A stretch of DNA of 64,000 nt from Caprella mutica (taxonomy: Eukaryota > Arthropoda > Malacostraca > Amphipoda > Caprellidae), in contig CANNZV010000503.1 in NCBI GenBank assembly GCA_947561585.1, forward strand, positions 124,001 through 188,000, in the 5' to 3' direction. The stretch's first letter is position 1, and every line of letters starts with the position of its first letter. The position numbers were made by a program, and so were the translations under genes. Positions 34,603 through 44,853 of this stretch are shown here, piece after piece. Below the pieces are notes generated by a model. That model had not been told where the DNA came from. It made no database searches and saw nothing but the letters and a program-made list of their open reading frames with translations.

Positions 34603-34740
34603 TGCTTGTTTGTGAATATGAATTTGCGAGATGAAGAACACAGGAAAAGGTCTTGCGTTCGCTATTTCCCATCAGAGCAATATAGACAAATACTCCAAAT
34701 TGAAGCTTGGCTGACGGCAAAAGCTGGAGTCAAGCAATGA
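34603..34740 (+). CDS. candidate terminal coding exon
   Basis: A pyrimidine-rich ACACTTTCCAG ends at 34602. The frame after it stays open for 45 codons to TGA and has strikingly protein-like content, with MNLRDEEHRKRSCVRYF and QILQIEAWLTAKAGVKQ, few AT-driven residues and codons unlike the background. The minus-strand 63-codon ORF over the same bases looks less natural. The family is unknown. The ATG at 34618 would also allow a 40-residue small ORF. Confidence 0.38.
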   Translation, partial: CLFVNMNLRDEEHRKRSCVRYFPSEQYRQILQIEAWLTAKAGVKQ

Positions 34741-35088
34741 TCTTTATTGAGATTGTCTCCTTGAACTGCTCTTCTGTGGCCAGCTTTAATATCTCATGAT
34801 TGTCTTGTGAATGTCACCAAATGATAAAAAAGTCGGTAAGCAGCTAATATTAGATTCATAAAATTATCTCACTGTATACATTTTGTTTATATGTTCGGGA
34901 AATATAGATTATCTTTGAATATTATTTAGGAAGAATATAATTGAGAATTAAATGGAAAATCACATAGCTTTTAGATTTCATAATTAAATACTTTGAATTT
35001 ATAGAATCTATCGCATTTCAATTTTTTACAACAAAATTGATAATGTTTTAAGGATAAATAGAGAAACGATAACTGGCAATTATCACTT

Positions 35089-35622
35089 AAAGGGACAGTG
35101 AACTTGTGTAGAATATTGACACTCTCGGTAAAAAAAAAATCTTAGTAATTAGTTATATACCTGTTTGAATCCATTCGTTTGAACGTACAACAATAAAAAA
35201 ATATACATTGATATATTCATGTAACTGTTAGTTTCACCACATTGGCAGAAATGGCACTGTGATCTGTTTAATTGTTTACACAATCAGTTTTTTTTATAAA
35301 GAAATTAGGCCTACAAATCGAGGCTACAAACACGTCAATGATTAGGATGGATTATTTAATACAAATTTAATTAATTGTAAATTAAACTAGAGCGTGGATA
35401 GTCTAATAATATATTGCGCATGCGCTCTATCATTTGTTAACTACTAATAATATCAGTAGATATAAAAACTGTCACTTTCCCATTAGATTTCGTATTCAAT
35501 TAATTTTTTTTAATTAATTAAATCATAATATTAGTATCCAGACTATAACATTAATAACCTATATCGATCTATAAATAAATGATATATAGCCTAGTTTGTT
35601 AACGTTTTACTGACTCTTTAAA
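35089..35622. mobile_element. TTAAAGGGACAGT-ended element
   Basis: TTAAAGGGACAGTGAAC at the left is matched in inverse by GTTTTACTGACTCTTTAA at the right. The TTAA at each end may be part of the ends or a piggyBac-style target. The interior is about 500 bp, AT-rich and without coding. It abuts the next element at 35629. Confidence 0.5.
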
Positions 35623-35628
35623 GTAGTA

Positions 35629-36568
35629 CAGGCATCCCTCGCTTTAGTTACCAAATCACAACTCAGTTTAATTACCAACGTGTAACTAAAGCGAGTAAAA
35701 GTAACAAAAAATTATATAATTGTCACTCCTTGATTATATATCTCATTTTCTATGAGTTATAATGAAAGAAAATTTATTTTAGAATTAGAGTCGCAGCTTA
35801 TAGTCCCTATTCTATAAACTGTGGTTAGAGTACTATACAAGCCTATTATCAAACAGTGTTTCATTGTTTGTAACAATGATGAAAGTTTAAAGGAGTGAAT
35901 TTATTAAAGAATTAATATCCAACCATAGATTAACTCTCACTCAGTATAGGTGAGTAATTAATAGATACTTATATTTCTATAATTATTGTGCTACATTGAC
36001 TTATTTTATGCTCTATGAAATATTGGTGAATTCCAAGTTCACGTCCCTATTTCATTTAGGGACGTGAACTAGGAACCGATTCAAATACCTAGTTCACGTC
36101 CCTAATTGATCTAGGGACATGAACTAGGGATTTAGCGAAATATTTTTGGAAGGTTACTAAGTTTCAAGTTATTGGAACGTTCTACATTTTCGTACACGTC
36201 CGAAAATTAAATATAATAAAAATAAATATTATTCAACTTCGATTCAAATTGGTATCATGAATACCAATTGAAATGGAACTTACATAATGATTAATTAATA
36301 TATAAAGATTTTCACGTGTTCGAAAATCTGGAACCGAGCAATATAACACGGAACTTACCCTAAAATGGGACATGTTGAATTTCTGAACCAATTGCTTCTA
36401 ATAACCTCATTTGGATTATAATTTTGATGTTTTTGATAGTTACCGTGAAATAATTACAAAAAATTGTCTCCGTTTTCTATGTCTATGAACGGTACTTATT
36501 TCGAGACATGACTCGATATCAGTACCACTTTTATTAAAGTGAGGTGTAATTAAAGTGAGGCCTGCCTG
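35629..36568. mobile_element. pogo/Tigger-like element, CAGGCATCCCTCGCTTTAG ends
   Basis: The left end CAGGCATCCCTCGCTTTAGT is matched by the inverse of TAAAGTGAGGCCTGCCTG, with TA before the left end. CAGGCA plus a 'CTCGCTTTA' motif is the style of Tigger/pogo ends. There is no transposase ORF. A motif at 35708-35770 (AATTGTCACTCCTTGA, TTTTCTATGAGTT) recurs at 48334-48395, so relatives exist in the window. Confidence 0.65.
36033..36130. repeat. four-armed inverted repeat (AGTTCACGTCCCTA)
   Basis: AGTTCACGTCCCTA occurs twice and its inverse TAGGGAC(G/A)TGAACT twice, as two adjacent hairpins. It lies within the Tigger-like element and could be a tandem pair of tiny palindromes. Confidence 0.7.
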
Positions 36569-36685
36569 TGTTGCAGCCGTATCCAAAGAATTAACGGCTT
36601 ATTTTGAAAAGAAAGAAGGAAGACAATCGAAATCTGAACATTAAAAATAAAGTCCAATGAATAAAAATTACAAAATGAACAATAT

Positions 36686-37110
36686 AGTTAGACAAACCAT
36701 CACCGACACCAAGACTATAGTTAGACAAACCATCACCGACACCAAGACTATAGTTAGACAAACCATCACCGACACCAAGACTATAGTTAGACAAACCATC
36801 ACCGACACCAAGACTATAGTTAGACAAACCATCACCGACACCAAGACTATAGTTAGACAAACCATCACCGACACCAAGACTATAGTTAGACAAACCATCA
36901 CCGACACCAAGACTATAGTTAGACAAACCATCACCGACACCAAGACTATAGTTAGACAAACCATCACCGACACCAAGACTATAGTTAGACAAACCATCAC
37001 CGACACCAAGACTATAGTTACACAAACCATCACCGACACCAAGACTATAGTTACACAAACCATCACCGACACCAAGACTATAGTTACACAAACCATCACC
37101 GACACCAATT
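36686..37110. repeat. 33-bp minisatellite, nearly identical units, about 13 copies
   Basis: The unit joins AGTTAGACAAACCATCACCG and ACACCAAGACTAT. Units 1-10 appear identical; the last three share one change (TTACACAAACC). Because 33 is divisible by 3 and the unit has no stop in several frames, ORFs run on both strands (TIVRQTITDTK repeats on +, SNYSLGVGDGL repeats on -). Simultaneous opening on both strands argues that none is a gene. Confidence 0.97.
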
Positions 37111-37225
37111 CACTCCAGTTCCCCGTCGTTTAAATTCAATTTCCCCACAGAGATATCAAGAAAGTTTCCCTGCAGGCCTCCATATTGTTTGGTGTAATGT
37201 AACTCGAAGGTAGAGTCTTGTAGCT

Positions 37226-37528
37226 TTGTTTGTATCAATTAATGTAGAAGACGCCATAGGACTCTCAAATACCTCTGTGCTCGCAACTGTGACTGTTTCA
37301 ATTTATGTCATACCGACACGTCATAATTCATATTGGATGGTACGTCTAGCGCCTCTCTTAGGAATGGAGTTAGCACAACGTACAACTTATTGCACATTTT
37401 TCAAATTCATAATTCTACTGAAATGTGAAAACTTTCGCGCTAACTTGATGAAAATCTACAAAAGTACCTGCAGTTATTTAATGCAATTTGATATAAAAAA
37501 TTATAACGTTTGTTTTAACTTGGGATAA
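37226..37528 (+). CDS. 100-codon open frame, unknown
   Basis: The frame has no ATG at its start (it opens at TTG) and ends at TAA. Its first 60 codons lie in a GC-richer patch and read naturally (NVEDAIGLSNTSVLATVTVS), while the end is AT-driven. An acceptor-like TCTTGTAG precedes it. The minus strand over 37160-37310 is also open, so strand is uncertain. No domain is recognised. Confidence 0.25.
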   Translation: MFVSINVEDAIGLSNTSVLATVTVSIYVIPTRHNSYWMVRLAPLLGMELAQRTTYCTFFKFIILLKCENFRANLMKIYKSTCSYLMQFDIKNYNVCFNLG

Positions 37529-37732
37529 TAATGTCAACATAAAGCTGTTTGCAGATCTCCAAATCCAATTAACTTGTGTCCATTGCCGCAGAGTTCATGC
37601 ATCTCTCTCGTGTGTGTGTAAGTTTATATACAGTACATAATATGTCAGATGTCAGTTGTATGCGTGGGTAAAAACTATTTATAGTAAGGTATGCAGACAA
37701 GGAGAGAATTACAAATTTATATATTCTTTATA

Positions 37733-37961
37733 CAGTAGAACTCCTCTGTATTGGAATCCTGTATAGTGAATATTCAGTCCTGAATATGGAAGTGGCCTCT
37801 ATAGTGAACAGATTTTCTTTAGTCTGCCATTGTCATCAGGTTTTGAAAACAAATAGCCATTTCATGACAGACTAAATAAAATTTATTCACTATAAAGGTT
37901 ACTTCCTTACTCAGGACTAAACATTCACTATAAAGGATTTCTTTATAGAGAGGTTCTTATG
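37733..37961. mobile_element. pogo-like MITE, CAGTAGAACTCCTCT family
   Basis: TA precedes CAGTAGAACTCCTCTGTATT, and an inverse (AGAGAGGTTCTTATG then TA) closes it. The arms share TATAGTGAAT(A/G)T, CAGTCCTGA(A/G)TA and TAGTCTG(C/T)CAT. Relatives are at 44854 and 54104. Confidence 0.75.
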
Positions 37962-38502
37962 TACATTATTTGGATTTTTTAAAGATGGAAAAATTGATTT
38001 CAGTACACAAAAAATCAGTGATTATTAATACTATAATATGAACATTTTTATTTAAAGGATATGTAATGGCACGACATAATACATATTTTTCTTTCTACAG
38101 AATTAATTGCTGCTTTTATATACGTTCAAACAATATCACATAACTAATTCCACCAGCTCTCAATTAAACCTTTTCGTTCATACTTTTACTTTCGTACCCT
38201 CACTTTATGCTCACTCTCACATTTCATATCATTACCACTCTATAGTTATTAGCATCTATGCATATTATAACGGTGAAATAATTTCATGGGAGAATAGCAA
38301 GCGGTGGCTGAAGCTGTCACCTAGTCACTATTTTTAATGAGATGCTCCGGCAGATAAAATCCAATAGATCTGATAGCATCGTTAATGGCTTTTCAGATGA
38401 TAATTAATTGACTCTATCACTGTTCTCTCATACCGATGACTTCCTGTTCTGTGCCTCAAAATAAGCATGAGATGATAATTATTTTACTGAAGAAAATCTT
38501 GT
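37962..38502. other. AT-rich spacer
   Basis: A 76-codon ORF at 38107-38337 has no recognisable feature. Nothing else was seen. Confidence 0.4.
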
Positions 38503-38690
38503 GTGGATAGAATGAAAGAGTTCTTGTATTTGTAGATCGACATCGTCTATTATTTTAAAATTCTATTGTTAAATTTGTCAATATAGATAATGTGGATATA
38601 ATGAAAGAGTTTTTACATTTTTAGATTGAAAACATGTGGTCTATTATTTTAAAAATAGATATCATATTGAATCTATCAATATAGATAAAT
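38503..38690. repeat. two-copy tandem duplication, about 91 bp
   Basis: GTGGATA(G/T)AATGAAAGAGTT, TCTATTATTTTAAAA and TCAATATAGATAA occur in the same order in both halves, with about 20% differences by eye. Confidence 0.75.
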
Positions 38691-39305
38691 GATCTGTAGA
38701 GCTGTAACCGATACAAAGGTAGCTATTATCTGCTAAAAATTAAAACTTGAATAGGTAGGAATTGAGTATTTAAATATAAAATCTCAATATATGAACAGTT
38801 GTGAATGATAAGCTATTTATATAATTATGTCCTCTATTTTATATTGATACATATGTCATTAATTTTTGATTTTTGTTTCATCTTATATACACACTGATTG
38901 ACAACTTATTTGTTTGCTTACATGTATACAGTTACTGTTTATGTTCTTAATATTTACGTTCCCTGTTCTATTTCATAAACTATTAGCTAAGCCGTTTTAC
39001 GAAATGTAATGTTTGTAATTCCTTGTGAAATAGAAAAGGCTACTTGAAACTTTTGTAAACTTTAATATTACAAAAGTTTAGTCTCCCTTTCAGTAGTAAT
39101 TCTTGTAGTAGTCAAGTTGTGAAGTATTAAAAAAAGTAGAGAACTTTCCTACTTAGTACAATTACAGAGCATTTGAGGTGCATTTTTAAGTATATTGCGA
39201 CCGTTACTTTAGTTTACAATTTTAATATTAAAAGGAAAGATGTTCAGTGTTCATAAATCCTATTTTTTGAAATTAGATTAAAACTTCATATTTATTTACA
39301 TGTGT
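38691..39305. other. AT-rich spacer
   Basis: A small hairpin (AAACTTTTGTAA / TTACAAAAGTTT) lies at 39049-39080. Confidence 0.5.
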
Positions 39306-39796
39306 CAATTCATCCGTTCGCGGACACTTGACCGAAGGACATTTGGCCGATGGACACTTGACCGAAGGACATTTGGCCGATGGACACTTGACCGAAGGAC
39401 ATTTGGCCGATGGACACTTGACCAAAGGACATTTGGCCGATGGACACTTGATTTAATTATAATATTATTTCAATGGAATTAAAAGTTATTTTATAAAAAA
39501 GAGATTTATTTTAATATGTCCATAATAAGCATATATTGCCCCAAAATTCGAATTCTTTCGCAATCATGGATTTCATCACAAATATAAGGGGTGGAAAAAA
39601 GCTTTCTTCACACTTTTGAACTTGTTATCATTGGTTATTATATTTATTATTTAAAGTTTATTATATTCTTATTTTATTTATTTTTATTATATTAAATAAT
39701 ATTGCTATCCCATTTTTTTTTCAAAATAAATAAATTTCGGCCAAACGTCCGTTCGGTCAAATGTGTTTCAGACAAATGTCCGTCAATCCAATTCAT
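39306..39796. mobile_element. MITE with 'GGACATTTGGCCGA' arms
   Basis: The left arm carries CAATTCATCCGTTCGCGGAC and GGACATTTGGCCGATGG. The right arm (39732-39796) is the inverse type: TTCGGCCAAACGTCCGTTCG and ending CCAATTCATC-like in direct form. I recall arms of this type from MITEs in many invertebrates. The left arm has expanded into a tandem array. Confidence 0.65.
39311..39451. repeat. 30-bp tandem repeat within a MITE arm, about 4.7 copies
   Basis: The unit joins GGACACTTGACCGAAGGACA and TTTGGCCGAT. Copies are identical except for one CCAAAGG change. The unit is a segment of the inverted arm of the surrounding MITE. Confidence 0.92.
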
Positions 39797-39829
39797 CAGG
39801 TTTACAATAATTATCTGGGAATAGCTGTT

Positions 39830-40292
39830 CAGGTAAAGGTGCAAAATAGCTTCGACTGAGACTGTCGAAGCTATTCTCCCCTTTCTGCTGTCTTATTCAA
39901 TATAAAAATGTGCTATCATAGATAATTGAAATCAATTAATATTGAATTTGGAAATTAAATATAGAAATACTTGCATCGACTCATTTATCATTAAAATATA
40001 TCATTAGTTAGATAAGTTTTCTTTTTTTAAATAAGATTAAAAATTATTTTTAATAAGATTACAAATTATTTTTTCCTTTTTTTTACAAATGAAGTAAAAG
40101 TAAAATTTTTTATACAATTATTTTTCCAGAAACCACGAGTGGAATATGCGATAATACTGCTAAATTATTACTAAGTAATAAGTAACTCTGATGCCTACCA
40201 CATTTTATTTATTCAATTGCCAATCTTTAAAACAACCAAAGGGGAAGAATAGCTTCGACACTCTCAGTCGAAGCTAAAGTGCACCTTTACTG
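39830..40292. mobile_element. MITE with hairpin-forming ends (AATAGCTTCGAC)
   Basis: The left end CAGGTAAAGGTGCAAAATAG is matched in inverse by CTAAAGTGCACCTTTACTG. Each end also folds on itself: TAGCTTCGACTGAGA and CTGTCGAAGCTA. A CTGTT directly outside each end may be the target duplication. No coding was seen in the 460 bp. Confidence 0.75.
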
Positions 40293-41055
40293 CTGTTAAA
40301 GGTAGTTAATACAGTCTATCGTTACTCAATTAGGGACAATCGAAAGGTTATTAAAATTTGCATTCCACAAATAATGTACCAAGAGAAATAAAGAAAGAAG
40401 AAGAAGTTGAGGAGAAATTGGTTATTTTTATACAAAAGCACATATTTAATACAATATAATTAAGGTAAAATAATACAATTTTCCAATGAAATAGTTAAAT
40501 TTTCATATTTTTCTAATCTTGTTTGGATTAAATGTTAAGGCCCTTCTCTTTCTTTTTTTGGAATCAACACTACTATACCATAGGCCGGTTATATTATAAC
40601 TAATATTATTGAAACAACTTTTCTATAAATAGCATAACTTTTTAAAATAAAAAAAAAAGTCTTACAATTTTGTATTCCATTAAAAATATTTCCATAATTT
40701 AGGATATTCTGCGAATATCATATTCCTCTTTCAGGAGTTCTACCGAACTAATAAAATCCAATAGGATTAATTGTCACCTAACGACGATCATTCCACCGTG
40801 AAGGAAGCTTTCTGTGCAAATATATCTATCTCTAACCGAATCCAATTTCAAGTTCATCAAGTTGCAGTCTTCATCCAGCTTATACCTTACCAACTTACTG
40901 AAGTTCAATGCAATTTATTTCAGATTATTGCAGGAGATATAGAGGAGTGTTAGTTTGGATAAACTTGGATCTACCGCTAATAATTATTATGCCCTCAACA
41001 ATAAACGCGACACGTAAAATAAACAAGCTTATCATCCTTAGAAAATCTAACAAAA
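40293..41055. other. AT-rich spacer with one ORF candidate
   Basis: Apart from the ORF at 40771-40953, nothing was recognised. Confidence 0.45.
40771..40953 (+). CDS. 60-codon open frame, unknown
   Basis: It opens at TTG with no ATG, begins SPNDDHSTVKEAFCANIS and ends IIAGDIEEC before TAG. The composition is more protein-like than the surrounding sequence, but there is no splice evidence and no domain. Confidence 0.18.
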   Translation: MSPNDDHSTVKEAFCANISISNRIQFQVHQVAVFIQLIPYQLTEVQCNLFQIIAGDIEEC

Positions 41056-41181
41056 CACTGAGAGAAAATTGCTAGTCAAATTTTAGAATGAGTCAAATTG
41101 ACTGAAATTTTTAAGCCGGTTTTAGGATTAACTGATAACTCAAAATTTTGAGTCAATTTGACTGGTAGTTTTGTGTCAGTG
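41056..41181. mobile_element. MITE, CACTGAGAGAAAA ends
   Basis: CACTGAGAGAAAATTGCTAG at the left and the inverse end GTAGTTTTGTGTCAGTG at the right. The arms share AGTCAAATTGACT / GAGTCAATTTGACT. It is related to the 54352-54601 element. Confidence 0.7.
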
Positions 41182-41306
41182 AAGACTCACTCCACTAAAT
41201 CTTAATTAGTAAACATTTAACATAATTGCACAAAAGTTATTCTGAGTAACAAACCATTTGAATTTCTATATGGAAAATTAATAATATTTGTATAGTATGT
41301 TATATC

Positions 41307-42320
41307 TAGAGCCTGGATTTACAGTTCTAATTGAAGTAGGCGAAATAACTTTGAAAATAGTTTTAATAGTTCTAGAATTGGTTGCATAAGCGCAAAAAAA
41401 TAGTCGCGGTTATTATTGCAGATTTCGACCTAGAATTGATTCATTTTCTTTTAAACCCCACAATATAATCCTTGTTAATTATTGTTCCCAAGTGACTATG
41501 TCATTATAATATATAATAATAATTTGTGGATTGGTAAAGATTTAATATTATTCGTAGAACTTACGCAACATTCAAGGCATCTATGAGTAGGTGTTTAGCT
41601 GTTTTGTATATTAAATAGTAAATAATGCCACATATCTTTATATTTACGTACATTTTCTATTTTAAAATATACTAAAAACATGAAAGAAAGAAAACATGAG
41701 AGAAAGAAAAACATAAAAGAAAGAAAGAAAACATGAAATCAAATCGACCACTATGTCGATGCACTAGTTACAACAAAATATAATAGTACTACCACAAAAC
41801 TGAAATAAAATAGCACAAACCAAATACAAAAACATAAAACTAATTTTTAATTGTAATAATGCTATTTACAATTATACAATTGCAAAATATTCCAAGAAAC
41901 CACTAAAATTTTATTAATATTTATTATTTATTATTAATATGCTTAGTGTTTTGTCGCACAAAATAATTTCTAACTTTGATAAGCTTCTTTCAGTTTAATT
42001 TAATTTTAAGTTTTACAATTATGTTTAGTTCTCCAATAATTATTATGTTAGTACCTTTTCTGTAGAATGTTACTATGAAAATGTTAATATTAATATGGCA
42101 TACTAATTCACATTATATGAATAACATAATATTCTGTTACAGGTATATATCACCTTTAACGGATGATTTATCTAACCTTTTATGGTTGTCTATACCATAA
42201 TTAATAGTTTTATTGTTTCGTTTCTGGTGAGAGTAACATTTATATAATATGATCTATTTATTTATATTCTAATGATCAAAATAGCACTTGTAACATAAGA
42301 AAATTAAAATCCGGGTTCTA
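41307..42320. mobile_element. hAT element with 8-bp target duplication (copy A)
   Basis: The element begins TAGAGCCTGGATTTACAGTT and ends AAAATCCGGGTTCTA, an imperfect inverse. It is flanked by exactly the same 8 bases, GTTATATC, at 41299-41306 and 42321-42328. Eight-base duplications are diagnostic for hAT. At 1014 bp it is too short and broken to encode a full transposase, but the minus strand keeps part of the hAT C-terminal dimerisation region (41941-41994). It aligns along its length with copy B at 49033-50271. Confidence 0.88.
41941..41994 (-). pseudogene. hAT transposase C-terminal remnant (copy A)
   Basis: The minus strand reads TERSLSKLEIILCDKTLS. ERSxSKLxII is the conserved start of the hAT dimerisation domain (family consensus like ERSFSKLKLIK). 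Frames on either side are broken by stops. The paired remnant in copy B reads EVERSFSKLKIIL. Confidence 0.7.
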
Positions 42321-42356
42321 GTTATATCCCTATACTGTATATGCAACTACAATTAC

Positions 42357-42596
42357 CCTGCCTAATTTGATATGTATATTTCGAAATAGTTTCTTCCATG
42401 CGTTTAAATATACCTCCATTCTTTCTGTAACCCAATCGAGATTTATAAGAGCTTGTCTCTTCATTGTCTTTTTATTACGGAATGAACCGGTGAACACATT
42501 TCTTGCATCTCTTTCTAGTCGTAATATCCAAAGAGAATACATTTCGGATGGAGACTTCCGTCTTAAACTTTCCAATACGACCCCATTCGGTTCGAT
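42357..42596 (-). CDS. candidate internal coding exon, 80 codons
   Basis: On the minus strand a segment runs from an acceptor-like CAACACCACAG to a donor-like AGG|GTAATT. It is exactly 240 nt, in phase 0 at both ends and without a stop. The product is rich in charged and aromatic residues, for example SPSEMYSLWILRLERDAR, ALINLDWVTERMEVYL and NAWKKLFRNIHIK, suggesting amphipathic helices. The composition is GC-richer than the background and unlike chance ORFs in this window. It lies only 28 bp beyond the hAT target duplication. I do not recognise the family, and no flanking exon is proven. Confidence 0.45.
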
Positions 42597-43273
42597 CTGT
42601 GGTGTTGATACCTACCAACGGCCGTCTCAATTCGGAAAGTTCGGGGATCAAAAATAGTTATCGGCAGGAATCGGGAGTCGTTTCATGGGAGGAATTCGAT
42701 TTGATTTTAATCTCAAATTCTCGTTAGGTCATTTGGGGTACATTCTGTGGGCAGAACTGCTAATTGATCTTATCATCAGTTTGGTGATGTATACTCAAAA
42801 GTTAGACACATTTTTAGGTGAATTATGTTTGTATTTCGATGCTGCCAACAGTTTTAAATGACGTGATAATGATACTGGTACAACTCTATAATTTGGAAAT
42901 ATTTGGTGATAGCTAATTATTTAGCAGATATATAAGTATATGTTCATATTGTATACATATTCTTGATATTAGACCTTTTCAAACAGTCATAAAACTTATA
43001 TAATTGCCAAAATAGTTTTTAAATGGGAATTCTTAATAAACAATTTTAGATGAAAAATTATTTACTAAAATGCATATTTTTGGCTGCATCATCTATATCC
43101 ATAATATAATTTTGCTCAACAAAACACTCACTATTCAGAAAAATATAATAAAATTGCACAATGAATTTTATCATGAATAAATCTGGATGGTTGGTCAATA
43201 GAAAATAATAAATATCATTGGCTGGCTGTTGAAGTAACAACCATGACATTTGGTATCGAATCTCACTTTGCCA
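42597..43273. other. possible intron or spacer
   Basis: It is GC-richer at 42597-42780 (CAACGGCCGTCTC) and AT-rich afterwards. The small minus ORF at 43058-43249 is not convincing. Confidence 0.35.
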
Positions 43274-43681
43274 ACTAAAGAACAGAACTTAGTTTTTGAA
43301 CATCAGAAGTTCATAAATAAGATGTGAAGGCCATAAGCTGGAGTCGTTTTCCTTGTTGCTCTGATAAAATACATCAGCCATCACGCCGTGTAAAGTTTCA
43401 AAGAAAAGACCCTGCAATGTGCCTCCAATGACCGAAAATGAATAAACTTTTGGCGCTCAAGATTCCTTCAGATTTTTAGTGGCGTTCCAGAAGCTCTTTA
43501 ACCGGAGGTATTTTAAAAGCCCGGGAGTTATCCTATAAATTGAATATTTCCTATAAAATTTGATGGTAAATGCAACTAAAGCGTAAGTATATAATGTCCT
43601 TCTCGTATATAAACAATGGAAGGAAAATGTCGAACTCTGTTTAAAATTTATTGGCGATTGACTTTTGACGCTGATGTTCAC
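43274..43681 (-). pseudogene. minus-strand open frame broken by a single TGA
   Basis: One minus-strand frame runs 74 codons from the ATG at 43681 to TGA at 43457-43459, then continues in the same frame for another 60 codons to a TAA near 43276-43278. The second half is quite protein-like (SVIGGTLQGLFFETLHGVMA, YQSNKENDSSLWPSHL) and sits in a GC-richer patch. Alternatively the second half is a separate exon after an ATTGCAG acceptor near 43411. No family is recognised. Decay, exon structure or chance are all possible. Confidence 0.28.
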
Positions 43682-44853
43682 TAAATATTGAAATGGTAGC
43701 GAGTCATAAGCACGAAGAGGAAACTCTTATACAGAGAAGTGGATTAATAATTTATACTGAAAATGGAATATGATTTTAATCACTTGAATGCACTTAATCA
43801 GATTATTCACATGCAATATATTGTATTCAGACCATCAATACATAAATAATTGCATCCTTCGATATATAAAAATTAATTCTTTTATTTGGAATATTAACCA
43901 AAATCAATTGAATTGAAATCAGATGAAGTAATTCAATTAATGAAATTCATTGATCTTCTAAAAGTTTATTACAGTTAAAAAAAATGATGTTCTCCTTGAG
44001 CAAAAGGAATTTGAGGGCATTTAATATTAACTGTAATTTAATAGACTGCCATCGGTATATACTACAAAAAATGTTATATACTATATATCATATGATTTCG
44101 TATATAATTTCAATTGAAATATGTACGAATCATTGATGAAGAATTTAAACAATATACCTGCATTAAATGTTATCCCTTTACGACCGGAATTAATTTTTAA
44201 AAAGTTAATTACTTCTCAAGTGACTAGTTAGTAATAAATAATTAATATATATACTAATTATGATTCGTTCTTTAATTTCATGATTTTTTAACATGTGACG
44301 CGATAGTCACAGTATAGTCCTTTACTTTTTATATGACTAATTCGTCACACAAGGTCGTAAACAGTAATTCATGTTTCAATAATATATACACATTATTCAA
44401 TGTAAAAACTATTAATGTATTGTTTATTAATGTGATCTAAGCAACTAATTAAACTATTAAAAATATAGATAATTCAGTGAGATTAAGAGGATAAACAAAG
44501 CCTTCTATTATTAGTTGCTACTGATTATAATATTATTATCCCTATCGAACAAAACTATAGTGATGATTATGACATTCAGTCATCATTAACTGACATCGTT
44601 AATTGACATTAATAATTGAAATCATCAATATATATCATTCACAAAGATTAAGAGTTATTTATGATGATGTGAATAGATTCAGATTTAATTCACATTAGTT
44701 GTTTGAAATTACATAAAATAATATTTGGAATAAAATTAGAAATATAATTAGATTTACATATGAAATTTTGGTTGTTGGTTGGTCAAAATTTAGAAGTTTG
44801 TATATTGAATTTAAAATACTTTTCATTGTTACATTTTAACCTTAAAATAAGTA
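43682..44853. other. AT-rich spacer, nothing recognised
   Basis: No transposon ends, arrays or exon-like segments were seen. Confidence 0.5.

Larger units (their letters stand above)
33800..35088. other. spacer with two exon-like segments
   Basis: AT-rich apart from GC-richer patches at 34080-34260 and 34600-34750, which are described as separate candidates. Confidence 0.45.

Noticed and set aside
36591..37133. Repetitive proteins on both strands (GVGDG and TITDTK types)
   Set aside because: The 33-bp unit is open in several frames on both strands, as expected from the unit alone.
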